A stretch of 61,220 nucleotides of DNA from Gnetum montanum (Eukaryota; Streptophyta; Gnetopsida; Gnetales; Gnetaceae). The notes beneath the pieces are model-generated. The model saw only the letters and a program-made list of their open reading frames with translations, was not told the DNA's origin and did not search any database. A program made the position numbers and the translations under genes. How positions within the stretch are numbered: the stretch's first letter is position 1; each line of letters starts with the position of its first letter. Below, piece by piece: positions 10,874-20,162 of this stretch. Where the stretch lies: positions 14,695 to 75,914 of the forward strand of contig MNCI01026477.1 of the NCBI GenBank assembly GCA_015680685.1. The letters are read 5' to 3'.

Positions 10874-11800
10874 NNNNNNNNNNNNNNNNNNNNNNNNNNN
10901 NNNNNNNNNNNNNNNNNNNNNNNNNNNNNNNNNNNNNNNNNNNNNNNNNNNNNNNNNNNNNNNNNNNNNNNNNNNNNNNNNNNNNNNNNNNNNNNNNNNN
11001 NNNNNNNNNNNNNNNNNNNNNNNNNNNNNNNNNNNNNNNNNNNNNNNNNNNNNNNNNNNNNNNNNNNNNNNNNNNNNNNNNNNNNNNNNNNNNNNNNNNN
11101 NNNNNNNNNNNNNNNNNNNNNNNNNNNNNNNNNNNNNNNNNNNNNNNNNNNNNNNNNNNNNNNNNNNNNNNNNNNNNNNNNNNNNNNNNNNNNNNNNNNN
11201 NNNNNNNNNNNNNNNNNNNNNNNNNNNNNNNNNNNNNNNNNNNNNNNNNNNNNNNNNNNNNNNNNNNNNNNNNNNNNNNNNNNNNNNNNNNNNNNNNNNN
11301 NNNNNNNNNNNNNNNNNNNNNNNNNNNNNNNNNNNNNNNNNNNNNNNNNNNNNNNNNNNNNNNNNNNNNNNNNNNNNNNNNNNNNNNNNNNNNNNNNNNN
11401 NNNNNNNNNNNNNNNNNNNNNNNNNNNNNNNNNNNNNNNNNNNNNNNNNNNNNNNNNNNNNNNNNNNNNNNNNNNNNNNNNNNNNNNNNNNNNNNNNNNN
11501 NNNNNNNNNNNNNNNNNNNNNNNNNNNNNNNNNNNNNNNNNNNNNNNNNNNNNNNNNNNNNNNNNNNNNNNNNNNNNNNNNNNNNNNNNNNNNNNNNNNN
11601 NNNNNNNNNNNNNNNNNNNNNNNNNNNNNNNNNNNNNNNNNNNNNNNNNNNNNNNNNNNNNNNNNNNNNNNNNNNNNNNNNNNNNNNNNNNNNNNNNNNN
11701 NNNNNNNNNNNNNNNNNNNNNNNNNNNNNNNNNNNNNNNNNNNNNNNNNNNNNNNNNNNNNNNNNNNNNNNNNNNNNNNNNNNNNNNNNNNNNNNNNNNN
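10874..11800. other. assembly gap (927 N)
   Basis: A run of N inside element H, between the protease and the central part of gag. By comparison with A it should hold the gag C terminus, its Cys-rich motif and the proline/tyrosine-rich linker. Reading frames drawn across it are meaningless. Confidence 0.99.
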
Positions 11801-12848
11801 TATCCATGGCCTGGGCAATGATGTAACAATGTATAGTAGCAGGCCATGGTAGCATCCAAGGGTTCATAAGTACCTTGTTTCTAGCCTTGTATCTACTTAT
11901 GCAAATTAGACACTTAGGAGTACGTTTGATGCTTATCGTTGAAGAGTTCTAACATCGTACTCCACCTCCTGATGGTTTTCGGTTCTAAGGACTGGTACCA
12001 ACTCTCTGCTTCTTTGGTGAGTGTCCTAGGAAACAACTTAAGTTTTTTCCACTCATTTTCTATATTTTGCAAGGTGCAGGCATCATGCAATGCCTATAAA
12101 TGATTTTGCGGATATGATTTTTATCCCCCTTCAAATCGTGGGATGTTGTTCATGTCTAAGAGTTTGATCTAACTATCTTTTAAATGCCTTGTGGGAATTT
12201 TAGCAGCCTCCGTTATGTTAAGCATACTTTAGGTTGCAAGTAGGGATCATCTCTTTCATGATGCCTATGATGTCTGCATTTTTCCCTACTTTCCCTTTGG
12301 TCATGCCCTTGTCCTCTCTCTTGACTCTCTCGTCGAGGTCTCTCATTTTGTCTACCATTATCCCCTCTATTATGCTCATGCTGGTTGCACCCAGATATGG
12401 AAGGAGAGGGTGAGTGATGAGATGAAGGAGAAGAGGAAGGAGAACCATCAACATGATGATGCTTCCTACCTTCTCTTTCACTACTATGGACCCAATTGTG
12501 GTGACAATCTACGTGCCTGTCCTTATTATGAGTTATTGTTCCCTCTGTGAATAGTTGGTGTTGACAGGAATCAGAACCAGGGTTGTGTATTGTTGAGCAT
12601 AGGTTCTGATACCCAACCTCCTTATCATCATTAGGAGGGGGAACATCTCTTGATAGAGAACCCGTTATGAGTGGTTCATCATCTCTAGTCTCACTAAGGA
12701 CATGCGGGACCTCTTTGCCCTTGAACAGTGTATGTTGGCTCTCCTGCCTTGCATCCTTCATATGTTGTGAAGTTGTGGGATGGTAATCCCTCATGTCAAA
12801 ATAATCCATAACGTATTCTGCATAGCTAAAGGAAATTATAGAGACCAT
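11801..12848 (-). pseudogene. element H gag (N-terminal to central part)
   Basis: An open minus frame of 211 codons (12848-12213) aligns with A's gag. It has FDMRDYH, an acidic stretch with DVPPPNDD, then a long Ser/His/Arg-rich disordered segment (SPSSSPSSHHSPSPS and ERPRRESQERGQGHDQ). The gag core (GNILHFEG-like to YTLLH) follows with stops to the gap edge at 11801. Gag builds the virus-like particle. The first 13 or so bases of the frame are outside the element, so the start codon is not the real one. The true N terminus and 5' LTR are lost. Confidence 0.65.
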
Positions 12849-13007
12849 TCTTACAGTCTCCTAAGTCACCTACATTCCCATTTTCTAATCAATTGCTTTA
12901 TATGGAACTGAAAGTGATAATTTACTATGTGTAGTAACTAATGGGGATAAAGGTGAAACTACAAATTTTACTAAAAAGATCCATAACAAACATGCCAAAA
13001 AGTGTTA
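12849..13007 (-). other. possible further pararetroviral debris
   Basis: This lies between truncated element H and the right inverted-repeat arm. On minus, a frame of about 37 codons free of stops has a pattern not found in the LTR elements and loosely resembling a movement-protein region. I could not confirm it, and the viral label is an inference from position. Confidence 0.2.
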
Positions 13008-13180
13008 GAAATCACCATAAAGAGAGCCACCACTTCAATGTGGGATCTTTTAAGTTTTAACATATTAGTAAAAATGGAAATAAACATAGGTTAAGAAGCA
13101 GTACTATTAAACATAGAAAGTATAAAAGAAAGGATACTAAAGCATGGTTATTGGAAGAAAAGGTACATACCCTACAAGTA
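13008..13180 (+). repeat. right arm of 173-bp inverted repeat
   Basis: Reverse complement of 4949-5121 at about 98 percent by eye, far higher than the similarity between the old elements around it. It ends GGTACATACCCTACAAGTA. The flanks outside the two arms (GGATGATTG on the left, AGCTTTTAA on the right) show no matching target duplication. Confidence 0.85.
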
Positions 13181-13218
13181 AGCTTTTAAATAAAGAGTCG
13201 TATCTCTAATTAAATACT

Positions 13219-13410
13219 TTATTTTTTAAAGGAGCTAACACTAGACTTTGAAACCAATGCTTTTGGAAATACATCTTGTGAACTTACCCAGTAAGCTATG
13301 GCCCTGTGCCTAGCATGGGCGATGTTGGCATCAACACTTAGCACCCCATAGCCCCCAAACGAGAAATTGCATGCAACTGCAAGGAACAACAAAATCATAG
13401 AAATTTTAAG
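13219..13410 (-). pseudogene. possible secreted-protein N terminus (BURP/PG1-beta-like?)
   Basis: The minus frame holds a plausible signal peptide (MILLFLAVACNFSFGGYGVL) and then a segment with AIAYWVSSQDVFPKALVSK before a stop. The hydrophobic leader and the YW...PKALVSK pattern recall the N terminus of BURP-domain/polygalacturonase beta-subunit proteins, in which an RYW...LPKP..LLSK element follows the leader. Only about 55 codons are present and no BURP domain follows. The family call is weak; the leader-like segment is clear. Confidence 0.3.
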
Positions 13411-13599
13411 AAAAGATGCAAAATTGAGAGGATCGAGAAGATAATAAAACATAGGAAAATTAAAATTTGCAAAAAAACTATACTAATCCATACATGACTA
13501 AAATAATCATATAATCAAAAGAGAACTAAAGGTGGGCTATCCTTGCAACACCATCTTATTTAATCAAGATCAAAATGTATACTCTTTATAAATCATACG

Positions 13600-13624
13600 T
13601 TTAACTATATATATATATATATAT
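13600..13624. repeat. (TA)n microsatellite
   Basis: About eleven TA units just left of element A's insertion site. Confidence 0.9.
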
Positions 13625-13640
13625 AATTAAGATCTCATTC

Positions 13641-13645
13641 CCAAT
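13641..13645. repeat. target-site duplication of element A (left), CCAAT
   Basis: CCAAT immediately precedes TGATG of the 5' LTR and recurs at 21212-21216 immediately after CATCA of the 3' LTR. This fixes both element ends. Confidence 0.9.
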
Positions 13646-13659
13646 TGATGGGACACGAT

Positions 13660-13770
13660 ATTGCATGCACCACGATATCGCGGCCGTCGCAATATCACAT
13701 CGCTCACAATATCGCGTACGCGATATCATGTCTTCCCCTACAATATCACATACGCGATATCGCGGTCCGC
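13660..13770. repeat. palindrome array in element A 5' LTR
   Basis: Repeated GATATC/AATATC-CGCG modules include 13708-13727 (AATATCGCGTACGCGATATC, one mismatch from a perfect 20-nt palindrome) and 13742-13761 (AATATCACATACGCGATATC, the same with further CG-to-CA type changes). The 3' LTR keeps only one GCGATATCAC module at the same place. Confidence 0.85.
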
Positions 13771-13779
13771 CATCATATC

Positions 13780-13787
13780 TATAAATA
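13780..13787 (+). promoter_or_regulatory. LTR TATA box (TATAAATA)
   Basis: TATAAATA lies just after the palindrome array. The same box at the same relative place occurs in the LTRs of H, B and (shifted) D and E, so it is probably the element promoter. Confidence 0.65.
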
Positions 13788-14808
13788 ATAGGTGACACTC
13801 CCCTTAATCCTCATCCTAGGCTAGAAGTAGGGAAAATCTGCCAGATTGATCACTCCAAAGATAGAATATTTTCCATGCGCCCACAGTAAGAGTCCCCAAG
13901 TGAACGAATCTTTATTCGAGCAACATTGTACCTGAGCGCAAGTTGTGTATGGCAATAAAGATGAGCTTTGTGGATAAAACTTGTAGTGCATGGAATAGTA
14001 TTTTATTATCTATTATTTATTACATGTTATTTATTACTTTCTTTTAGTAATGTAGATGAGTACGACTTGACTATGAGCATAGGATGTGTACGATTAGTCA
14101 AGGAATCGGCTACTCATCGCAACGTGGTATGAGTACGACTTGATTACAAGCATCTTAGTGTGACTACTTGGTAACCTAGTGGTGTATCTAGGATCTACGC
14201 TTGGTAATCCCAGTGGTAGTCGTGCACCAGGATGTGTACAGTTAGTCAAAGAATCGGCTGCTCATTGCACTTAGGCTAAATTAGATTCTCTCACCCTTGT
14301 CTCCTAGTAACGCGGGATGAGTATGACTTGATTATGAGCATTTAAGGATGTGTATGGATAATCAAGGAATGGATGCTCATCACATTTAGGTTAGTTAAGT
14401 GCCTCAGTATGATCACTTCGAGCACGTGCATTATGCATGGTGATCCCAGTAACGATTAGTGTTTGGTAGCCACGGTTGCATAGTTCAGGGTGTGTACGGT
14501 AAGTGGGAACGGATGTGGACACTAGGTAAATTAGAATTAGTTCATTAGTTAGATTTATCACTTAGTTTCTCAACCCTTCCCTCATTAGTGTAGAAGACAT
14601 AAAACATAAAAGACCATAAAAATCATATACCTCAAAGTTGCTTAACCATACACCGTGACAACTATAAGTAAGTTTGGGAAGACAACAAATAATTAACCCT
14701 AAGTGTTCCAAGAGGTGTGTAGGCATTTAGTCTATGGAGTTCAATCGGATCGTGCGTACAACGCTCGTATTCGTATGGTTGAGTGTAGGGATACCCGTGA
14801 CTCATCAT

Positions 14809-14827
14809 TGGTGCCGTTGCCGGGGAC
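14809..14827 (+). promoter_or_regulatory. primer-binding site, tRNA-Asp type
   Basis: TGGTGCCGTTGCCGGGGAC starts two bases after the 5' LTR. It differs by one base from the TGGCGCCGTTGCCGGGGA site used by Athila elements and complementary to the 3' end of tRNA-Asp. Confidence 0.85.
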
Positions 14828-14951
14828 TATGTGTTTGTGCGCTGAATTGAACATAAAGGATATCACTCACATCGTTGTGAGCCTAAACGAACCTTCAAGA
14901 TAATTAATTAAATAAGAATTATATAACAGTGAAATAGAACATCGATAAAAA

Positions 14952-16457
14952 ATGACTTCTTCTCACAAAAGTAATTCACCACCTAGGACTAATACTAGAG
15001 ACAATCGGCAACATACAACACATAACCAAAATCAGCCAAGTCCTAAACAATATAAGATAGTCTATACTTATCCTGATGAGTATATTCCAAACTTTACCTT
15101 TATCCTCTATCAAGACAAACAGCTATGATGGAGAGATCTGCAAGGTAACATCGTGTTACCCCCAGATCGATCTGTTTTTAACATGCTCTTCTGTGCCTTG
15201 GCACAGATTGACATGCAAGAACTATTAGCTGAATACGTTGCTGAGGATTTTGATATGAGGGATTATCATTCCACAGATGCGCAATGTATTATGGACTTAA
15301 GGTAGGATATCCAACATGCACTATTGAAGGGAAAGGTCCCTCATGTCCTTAGCTAAATAGGAGACGAGGAACCCCTTATAATGGGTTCTTTAGTAAATGA
15401 TGTTCCCCCTCCTAATGATGGTGAGGAGGTAATGCATCAGAACCTACGATCAACGATACATCACATTGGTTCTGATCCCCATGAATGCCAACTGTTCATG
15501 GAAGGAACAACAACTCATGCTAAGGAAGGGCACCTAGATCATTATAATGATTAGGGCCGAAGCAACTGAAGAGAAGGTAAGAAACATCACCATGGTGATG
15601 GCTTCCCTTCTTCTTCCCCTTCATCTCACCACTCACCCTCTCCTTCCACATCTAGGCATAGTCACCATGAACATAACGGTGAGGGTAAAGGTAAGGAAGA
15701 TGAGAGATATCGACGGGAAAGTTGAGAGAAAGGATAAGGGAAAGGATGTAGGGAAAGTAGGGAACCACGAAGACATCACAGGCATCATGAAAGAGATGAT
15801 CATGATGAGCCCCTACTTGTAACCTGAAGTATGCTTGACATCACACAGGTTGTTAGGATTCCAACAAGGCACCAAAAGGACAATTGGATCAAGCATTTAA
15901 ATATGAATAATATCCCACATTTTGAAGGGGGATATAATGTTGACCTGCAACATCATTTACAGGAATTCCATGATGCTTGTGCCTTGCAAAATATAGAAAA
16001 TGAGTGGAAAAAGCTTAAGTTGTTCCCAAGGACACTCATCAAAGAAGTAGAGAGTTGGTACCAATCCTTAGAACTGGAAACCATCAGGAAGTGGAGTATA
16101 ATGCTAGAAATCTTCAACGATAAATATCATACGTACTCCAAAGTGTATAATTTGTGTAAGCAGATCGAAGGCTGGAAACAAGATACTTATGAACCCTTGG
16201 ATGCTGCCATGGCCCACTACTACACATTGTTACATTGTTTCCTGAGCCATGGGTACGCTCAGCGGCATCAACTTCACCACATCGTGGATGGGCTAAGGCA
16301 TGAAATGAGAAGAACCGTTTGGACTTATGCCCAATGGAGACTATCACAACTTAGAGCCCATGAAGTACATAGCTTGTTGGAACAAGTAGCAAATGAAAAA
16401 GGTGAGCTACGTAAGAGGGAAAGTATAAAAGAATACAACCGCAATCCCTCCCTTTGA
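14952..16457 (+). pseudogene. element A gag
   Basis: ATG at 14952 opens MTSSHKSNSPPRTNTRDNRQ, and the same frame returns for the 208-codon open core at 15831-16457. Stops (for example the TGA near 15126) and a frame change around 15550-15820 break the middle. The core has the retrotransposon gag pattern: HFEGGYNVDLQHHLQEFHDA, LKLFPRTLIKEVESWYQSL, IFNDKYHTYSKVYNL and a His-rich HHIVDGLRHEM. The middle is a disordered Arg/Lys/Ser-rich segment as in H. Gag forms the capsid particle. Codon 1 follows the primer site by about 125 bases. Confidence 0.75.
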
Positions 16458-16626
16458 AAGAAGGGAGTGAAATTCTGTGATGAGGAGGATGAGTCACCAC
16501 TCGAAGAGTTGGTGAACTATAAAACCTTACCGATCAAAAAATTAATAACTGAGGTATCAAACAAGGTGGACCAACTGTGGGATTCCTTAGACTCAAGACT
16601 TGAAAGAGTCTTGAAAATTGTAGAAG

Positions 16627-16960
16627 ATTCTAAGGATGAATGAAGTAGTGACAAAGGTAAAACAAAGTGGAGAATTGCAAGCCCTACACATAACAAGGGT
16701 AAAGGAAAAATTCCTATCTCCGATGAGGCTGTGGACTCTGACACAGACGATGATAGTGGATGTGAGATCTGCCACTATGACCATCCTAAGGGATGTTGCC
16801 CAGTTATCTCACATCTACAAGAGTCTGGGGTGTATGCACTAAATTCAAGACTCAACCAATGGCAAACACCCCGAAGATTACCTTATCCAGAAGGTAACCA
16901 AAGGCAGTTCCACCAACCACTAACATACTATCCAAGTGGAACTCCATCATAGCCCATTGA
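16627..16960 (+). pseudogene. element A gag C-terminal Cys-rich motif and linker
   Basis: Frame 16731-16952 carries an acidic run, then CEICHYDHPKGCC, a Cys/His cluster that recurs in C and G (CDIYQYEHSKACF there), then a GVYALNSRLNQWQTP segment shared with C. A Pro/Gln/Tyr-rich linker follows to the protease. The cluster probably plays the nucleic-acid-binding role of a gag zinc knuckle, though the spacing is not the CCHC standard. Confidence 0.55.
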
Positions 16961-17449
16961 ATAGCATCAGTAGTGGCAATACCCACAATCATGGGGGATG
17001 CCACTGCCAACACAACAGTACCCTTACCAGCAGCCCAATCCTTATGGTTATTATGTGCAGCAGCCGGTTTCTCCAGGTGACTCTATGAGTCACACTACTC
17101 TCCAACGTCACTACCAAGTTTAGGAGTACTTCAGGAGGACTCCTTCTCCTCTGGGAGGCATCTTATATTTATCCCATCCTCCAACTCTATTCCCACCTCT
17201 TCCAACCGTACTTCCCATACAACCTATTCCAACAATGCAAGGGGAAATCCCTACTCAACCATAGCAACGTAACGCTATGAGACCTATAAATATTCAACCT
17301 ATAAATATTTAACCAGATGCTAGTTCTGACAACTATACAAAGAAAAGGCCTTTATTCAGAACCAGAAGCCTAGACAGACTCTTGCAACAACAAGCGATTG
17401 TGTACATGTACATGCCTCCATCATCTAACACTTTGGAGCACCCTTTAGT

Positions 17450-17996
17450 CCAAAGGAACTGTATGCATACGATTATATTAACGCATACCATAACCGACTG
17501 GATCAAGGTAGGCAACCTTCCCAGGAAACTATCTAACCCTGGGAGCACATTAATCTCTCTACAAATCACCAGAAATGCACCACATCAGGCTCTTCATGAC
17601 TCAAGTTCCGGAGTCAATTTAATATCATGAGAAATGTATCAAGCCTAGAACCTGCCCCAACTTAAGAAGAGAAACATCTAACTGGAGCTGGCTAACCATT
17701 CCATCACCATTCCCTTAGGATTGGTGGAGGACATCATCACCACTATGTGTGGGTGGTCATACCCATCCGATTTCCTGGTGATTGAAGATAACAATGAAGG
17801 GGGATTCCCAATTATATTGGGAAGGCCATGGCTAAGTATAGTAGATGCATACCTAGGGATCCGTGATCTTTCTTTGCAAATATCTAAGATAAATATTTAC
17901 AGAAAGATCGAGAATAAGAAAGTTCCATGCATCACATACAGTGACACAAAGGGTGATGACATGGAAGAGTGTTCAACATTGCTTCTATGTGAGTGA
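17450..17996 (+). pseudogene. element A retropepsin-like protease
   Basis: Two frames (17382-17630 and 17721-17996) contain a KVGNLPRKLSNPGSTLISLQ-like entry, the catalytic loop LHDSSSGVNLIS, then GLVEDIITTMCGWSYPSDF and FPIILGRPWLSIVDAY. The catalytic loop reads D-S-S where H reads D-L-G, so activity is doubtful. Stops lie between the two frames. The reading frame ends at 17996, the spacer that follows has no polymerase wording, and 18263 begins the internal polypurine motif. Confidence 0.7.
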
Positions 17997-18262
17997 TGTG
18001 CCTAGGAAACACAAATCCAAAGGTGCTTGTATGTAGCAACCACACCAGTAGTAGACATCCCATGGTTGACAGCTACTAGAAAGAGCAAATTAATAAGCAC
18101 GGAATGAACTGAGGAAACTCATGCTAACAATGATGGCATAGATACATTGGAATATGAACGTTGCCAACTTCCATCCCTTAAGCTAAAAACATCAATGGGA
18201 AGAAGTTGGGCACTTTTACAAAATTCAAATAGACATTCATTATTAGATATCTCTCTTACAAT

Positions 18263-18284
18263 TTAGTCATGGGGGAGATGGCCA
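18263..18284 (+). promoter_or_regulatory. internal polypurine motif (first of three in A)
   Basis: TTAGTCATGGGGGAGATGGCC lies where pol would begin or end in relatives. B (26813-26834), C (53853-53872, decayed), G (34012-34024) and H (9920-9950) have the same motif between coding region and 3' non-coding region. It resembles the real polypurine tract in its first 13 bases. Confidence 0.55.
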
Positions 18285-20146
18285 CCTATGCTAATCATTG
18301 GAGGCCCTCAGTTATTTTAAGTTTTTGTTTTATACTTTTATGTTTAACACATTTTTTTTGCAAGTTTTTATCTTACACATTTTTGTTTTGCAAATTTCTT
18401 TAACTTTTCTTCTTCTTTTTTTACAACATATTTATACTGTTCAATTTGTGTGTGTGTATGTCTGTGTGTGATTCACCTTGTAAGTTCGTCATCTAATAAG
18501 TGTTCTTCACGATGTTTTCTCATTGATTGCTAATGTTTGATTTTTACCTTTAAGTTACGATGTTAACACTAAGGTATGTTCTTTTGATATGGCAGGCAAT
18601 GAGTCCACTTCATCCATCCATCCACCAAATTCTATGGTCTCTCTTGGCTTGGAAATGTACAGTCCCCTTCCTAATAAGAACTTTAACAAATCTGTGACTG
18701 GGTACTTCTCAAACTAAGGAAGGAATCAAGGTTTGAAAAGGGTGTGACTTCAAGGGAACTTGATGCATTTGTGTTGGCCATTCTCTTGGGTGCTTGGATG
18801 GTTTCTTCTTGAGTTTTCTTATCATTCCAATGTTACCCAATCATCAGAAGCTGAGACAATAAAAATAAGATGTCTTTGCATGGTGTGGTTCTCATGCATA
18901 AAAACACAAAACACAAAAAAAGAGTGAGAATTCAAAGCACACCCCTTAGACGAAATAAACTTGGGCTACAAGCACTAGTTATGGAACCCAGAAGTATTCC
19001 CTCTAACTAAGGCCCTTCTCACTTTCCATTCTCTCCTTTGTTTCGTCAGAATGGTGGTGGCTCTTGGAGGAAGCATTCTTGTTACTCCAGTGGATGGTTT
19101 GGTCAAGTGTGTTGATGTGAAGTCACTGGATGTGGTTAGTTTGAGGCTAGAGTTGGAATGAGATTAATCATGCAACACACAATGGGCTATATACCACCTT
19201 GTTCTTGGGATCCCATTCCCTCCTCTTCTCTCCACCCTTCTCTCCATTGTTCACCTCATTTCCAGTTGTATCATTAGTGTATATTTTAGTAGATACATTA
19301 TTTTCTTTTTGGTAAATTCTCACGGTTAAGACTTTAACTCTTCTTCCAAAGGACATTCCCAGAGCCTACGGACTCTTTGAATGTGGGTTTGTCAGGGCAG
19401 TAAGGGCATGAGCCTGCTTTGGGGAGGACCCACTGACATTCCTTTTTGGTACACCAGTTAAATTCTTTCCCTTAACATTTTGCAATTCATTTTATTTTGT
19501 TCATTTCCATCTTGACATCTATTTTATCGATGTCCTAGTTGTCTCTTTTTCTGCATCTTCTTGTTCTTATCTTTCTCCATTCTCTCGCTACCAGAGGTTC
19601 ACGATTAGTCATGGGGGTACGAGGCCCACTTTTTTTTATTTTCTCCTACCCCTACACCTTCGGTATCCATCATGTATATATCTCTAGATCCATAATCAGC
19701 CATACCACAACCCAAGCAATGGACTTACACCAAAGCAAGGTATTACCCAAATTGAAATTCATTTACCCTTGCTAATATACGATTGTGTTGTATGTGCAGA
19801 TGGCAATCATGCACTAACAGACTAGATCTAGAAGGAGCACTTGGAATGGAGCAGTGCTAGAAATAGCTGTGCAAGGAATGAAATTGATGATGCACTTACA
19901 GATGGACAATGAAAGGCGTAATCTGGGCATTGGTAGCAGCAAGACTTCTTCTCTCTTCTCTTTTCTCTCAGCTAACAAATGAGGCCTAACGTCAATGTAA
20001 TAAGGTGTTCACTCTTGTTGTCATGAACACCAGTCTATTGTGTCTTGTAATGATGATTCGTTCACATAACATCCCATTAGTTCCATTCTCTCAATAATCC
20101 CATACCTACATGATATTATTGTAATGAACTCAAGGACAAGTTTTCA
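18285..20146 (+). other. element A 3' non-coding region
   Basis: About 1.9 kb with no convincing protein. Blocks align with H on the opposite strand and with B and C (for example the TGCATGGTGTGGTTCTCATG, GCCCTTCTCAC and GCTTTGGGGAGGACCCAC blocks). An env-like gene, found here in some Athila elements, is not recognisable. The stretch 19795-19985 aligns with H's 59-codon ORF but has stops. Confidence 0.6.
19604..19619 (+). promoter_or_regulatory. second polypurine-tract copy in A
   Basis: ATTAGTCATGGGGGTA followed by CGAGGCCC. Identical over 13 bases or more to the functional tract at 20147-20162 but 543 bases upstream, matching the same duplication in H. Confidence 0.65.
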
Positions 20147-20162
20147 TTTAGTCATGGGGGTA
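20147..20162 (+). promoter_or_regulatory. polypurine tract of element A
   Basis: TTTAGTCATGGGGGTA directly precedes TGATG of the 3' LTR. This is the position required for plus-strand priming in reverse transcription. Confidence 0.85.

Larger units (their letters stand above)
7225..12835 (-). mobile_element. element H: Athila-like gag-pro LTR retrotransposon, truncated both ends
   Basis: Reading on minus: gag (12835-11801), a 927-bp N gap, more gag/protease (to 10273), a long 3' non-coding region and a partial 3' LTR (7933-7225). Every part aligns with element A in the same order. There is no RT, RNase H or integrase between protease and 3' LTR, only about 2.3 kb. The 5' LTR and first part of gag are missing at 12835, and the last 250 or so bases of the 3' LTR are missing at 7225. 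Pararetroviral sequence lies beyond the 7225 breakpoint and possibly beyond 12835. This is a second copy of A's family with the same pol loss. Confidence 0.8.
13646..14807 (+). repeat. element A 5' LTR (1,162 bp)
   Basis: It runs from TGATGGGACACG to CGTGACTCATCA. U3 holds an array of GATATCGCG-type palindromes (13660-13770) directly before TATAAATA at 13780-13787. It is 113 bp longer than the 3' LTR, chiefly because the palindrome block is expanded here or reduced in the 3' copy. Confidence 0.9.

Noticed and set aside
10734-11867. Long reading frames spanning the N gap on both strands
   Set aside because: They exist only because N codons are not stops; real sequence at each end belongs to element H gag and protease.
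4949-13180. Calling the inverted-repeat block a Mutator or CACTA transposon
   Set aside because: No transposase, no target duplication and no family-typical terminal bases.
14809-14827. tRNA-Asp gene fragment
   Set aside because: Only about 18 bases complementary to the tRNA 3' end, at the exact primer-site position next to the LTR; no tRNA body.
18285-20146. An env-like gene in A
   Set aside because: Position fits, but no frame of useful length, signal peptide or membrane segment was found in A, and alignment with H shows only DNA-level blocks.
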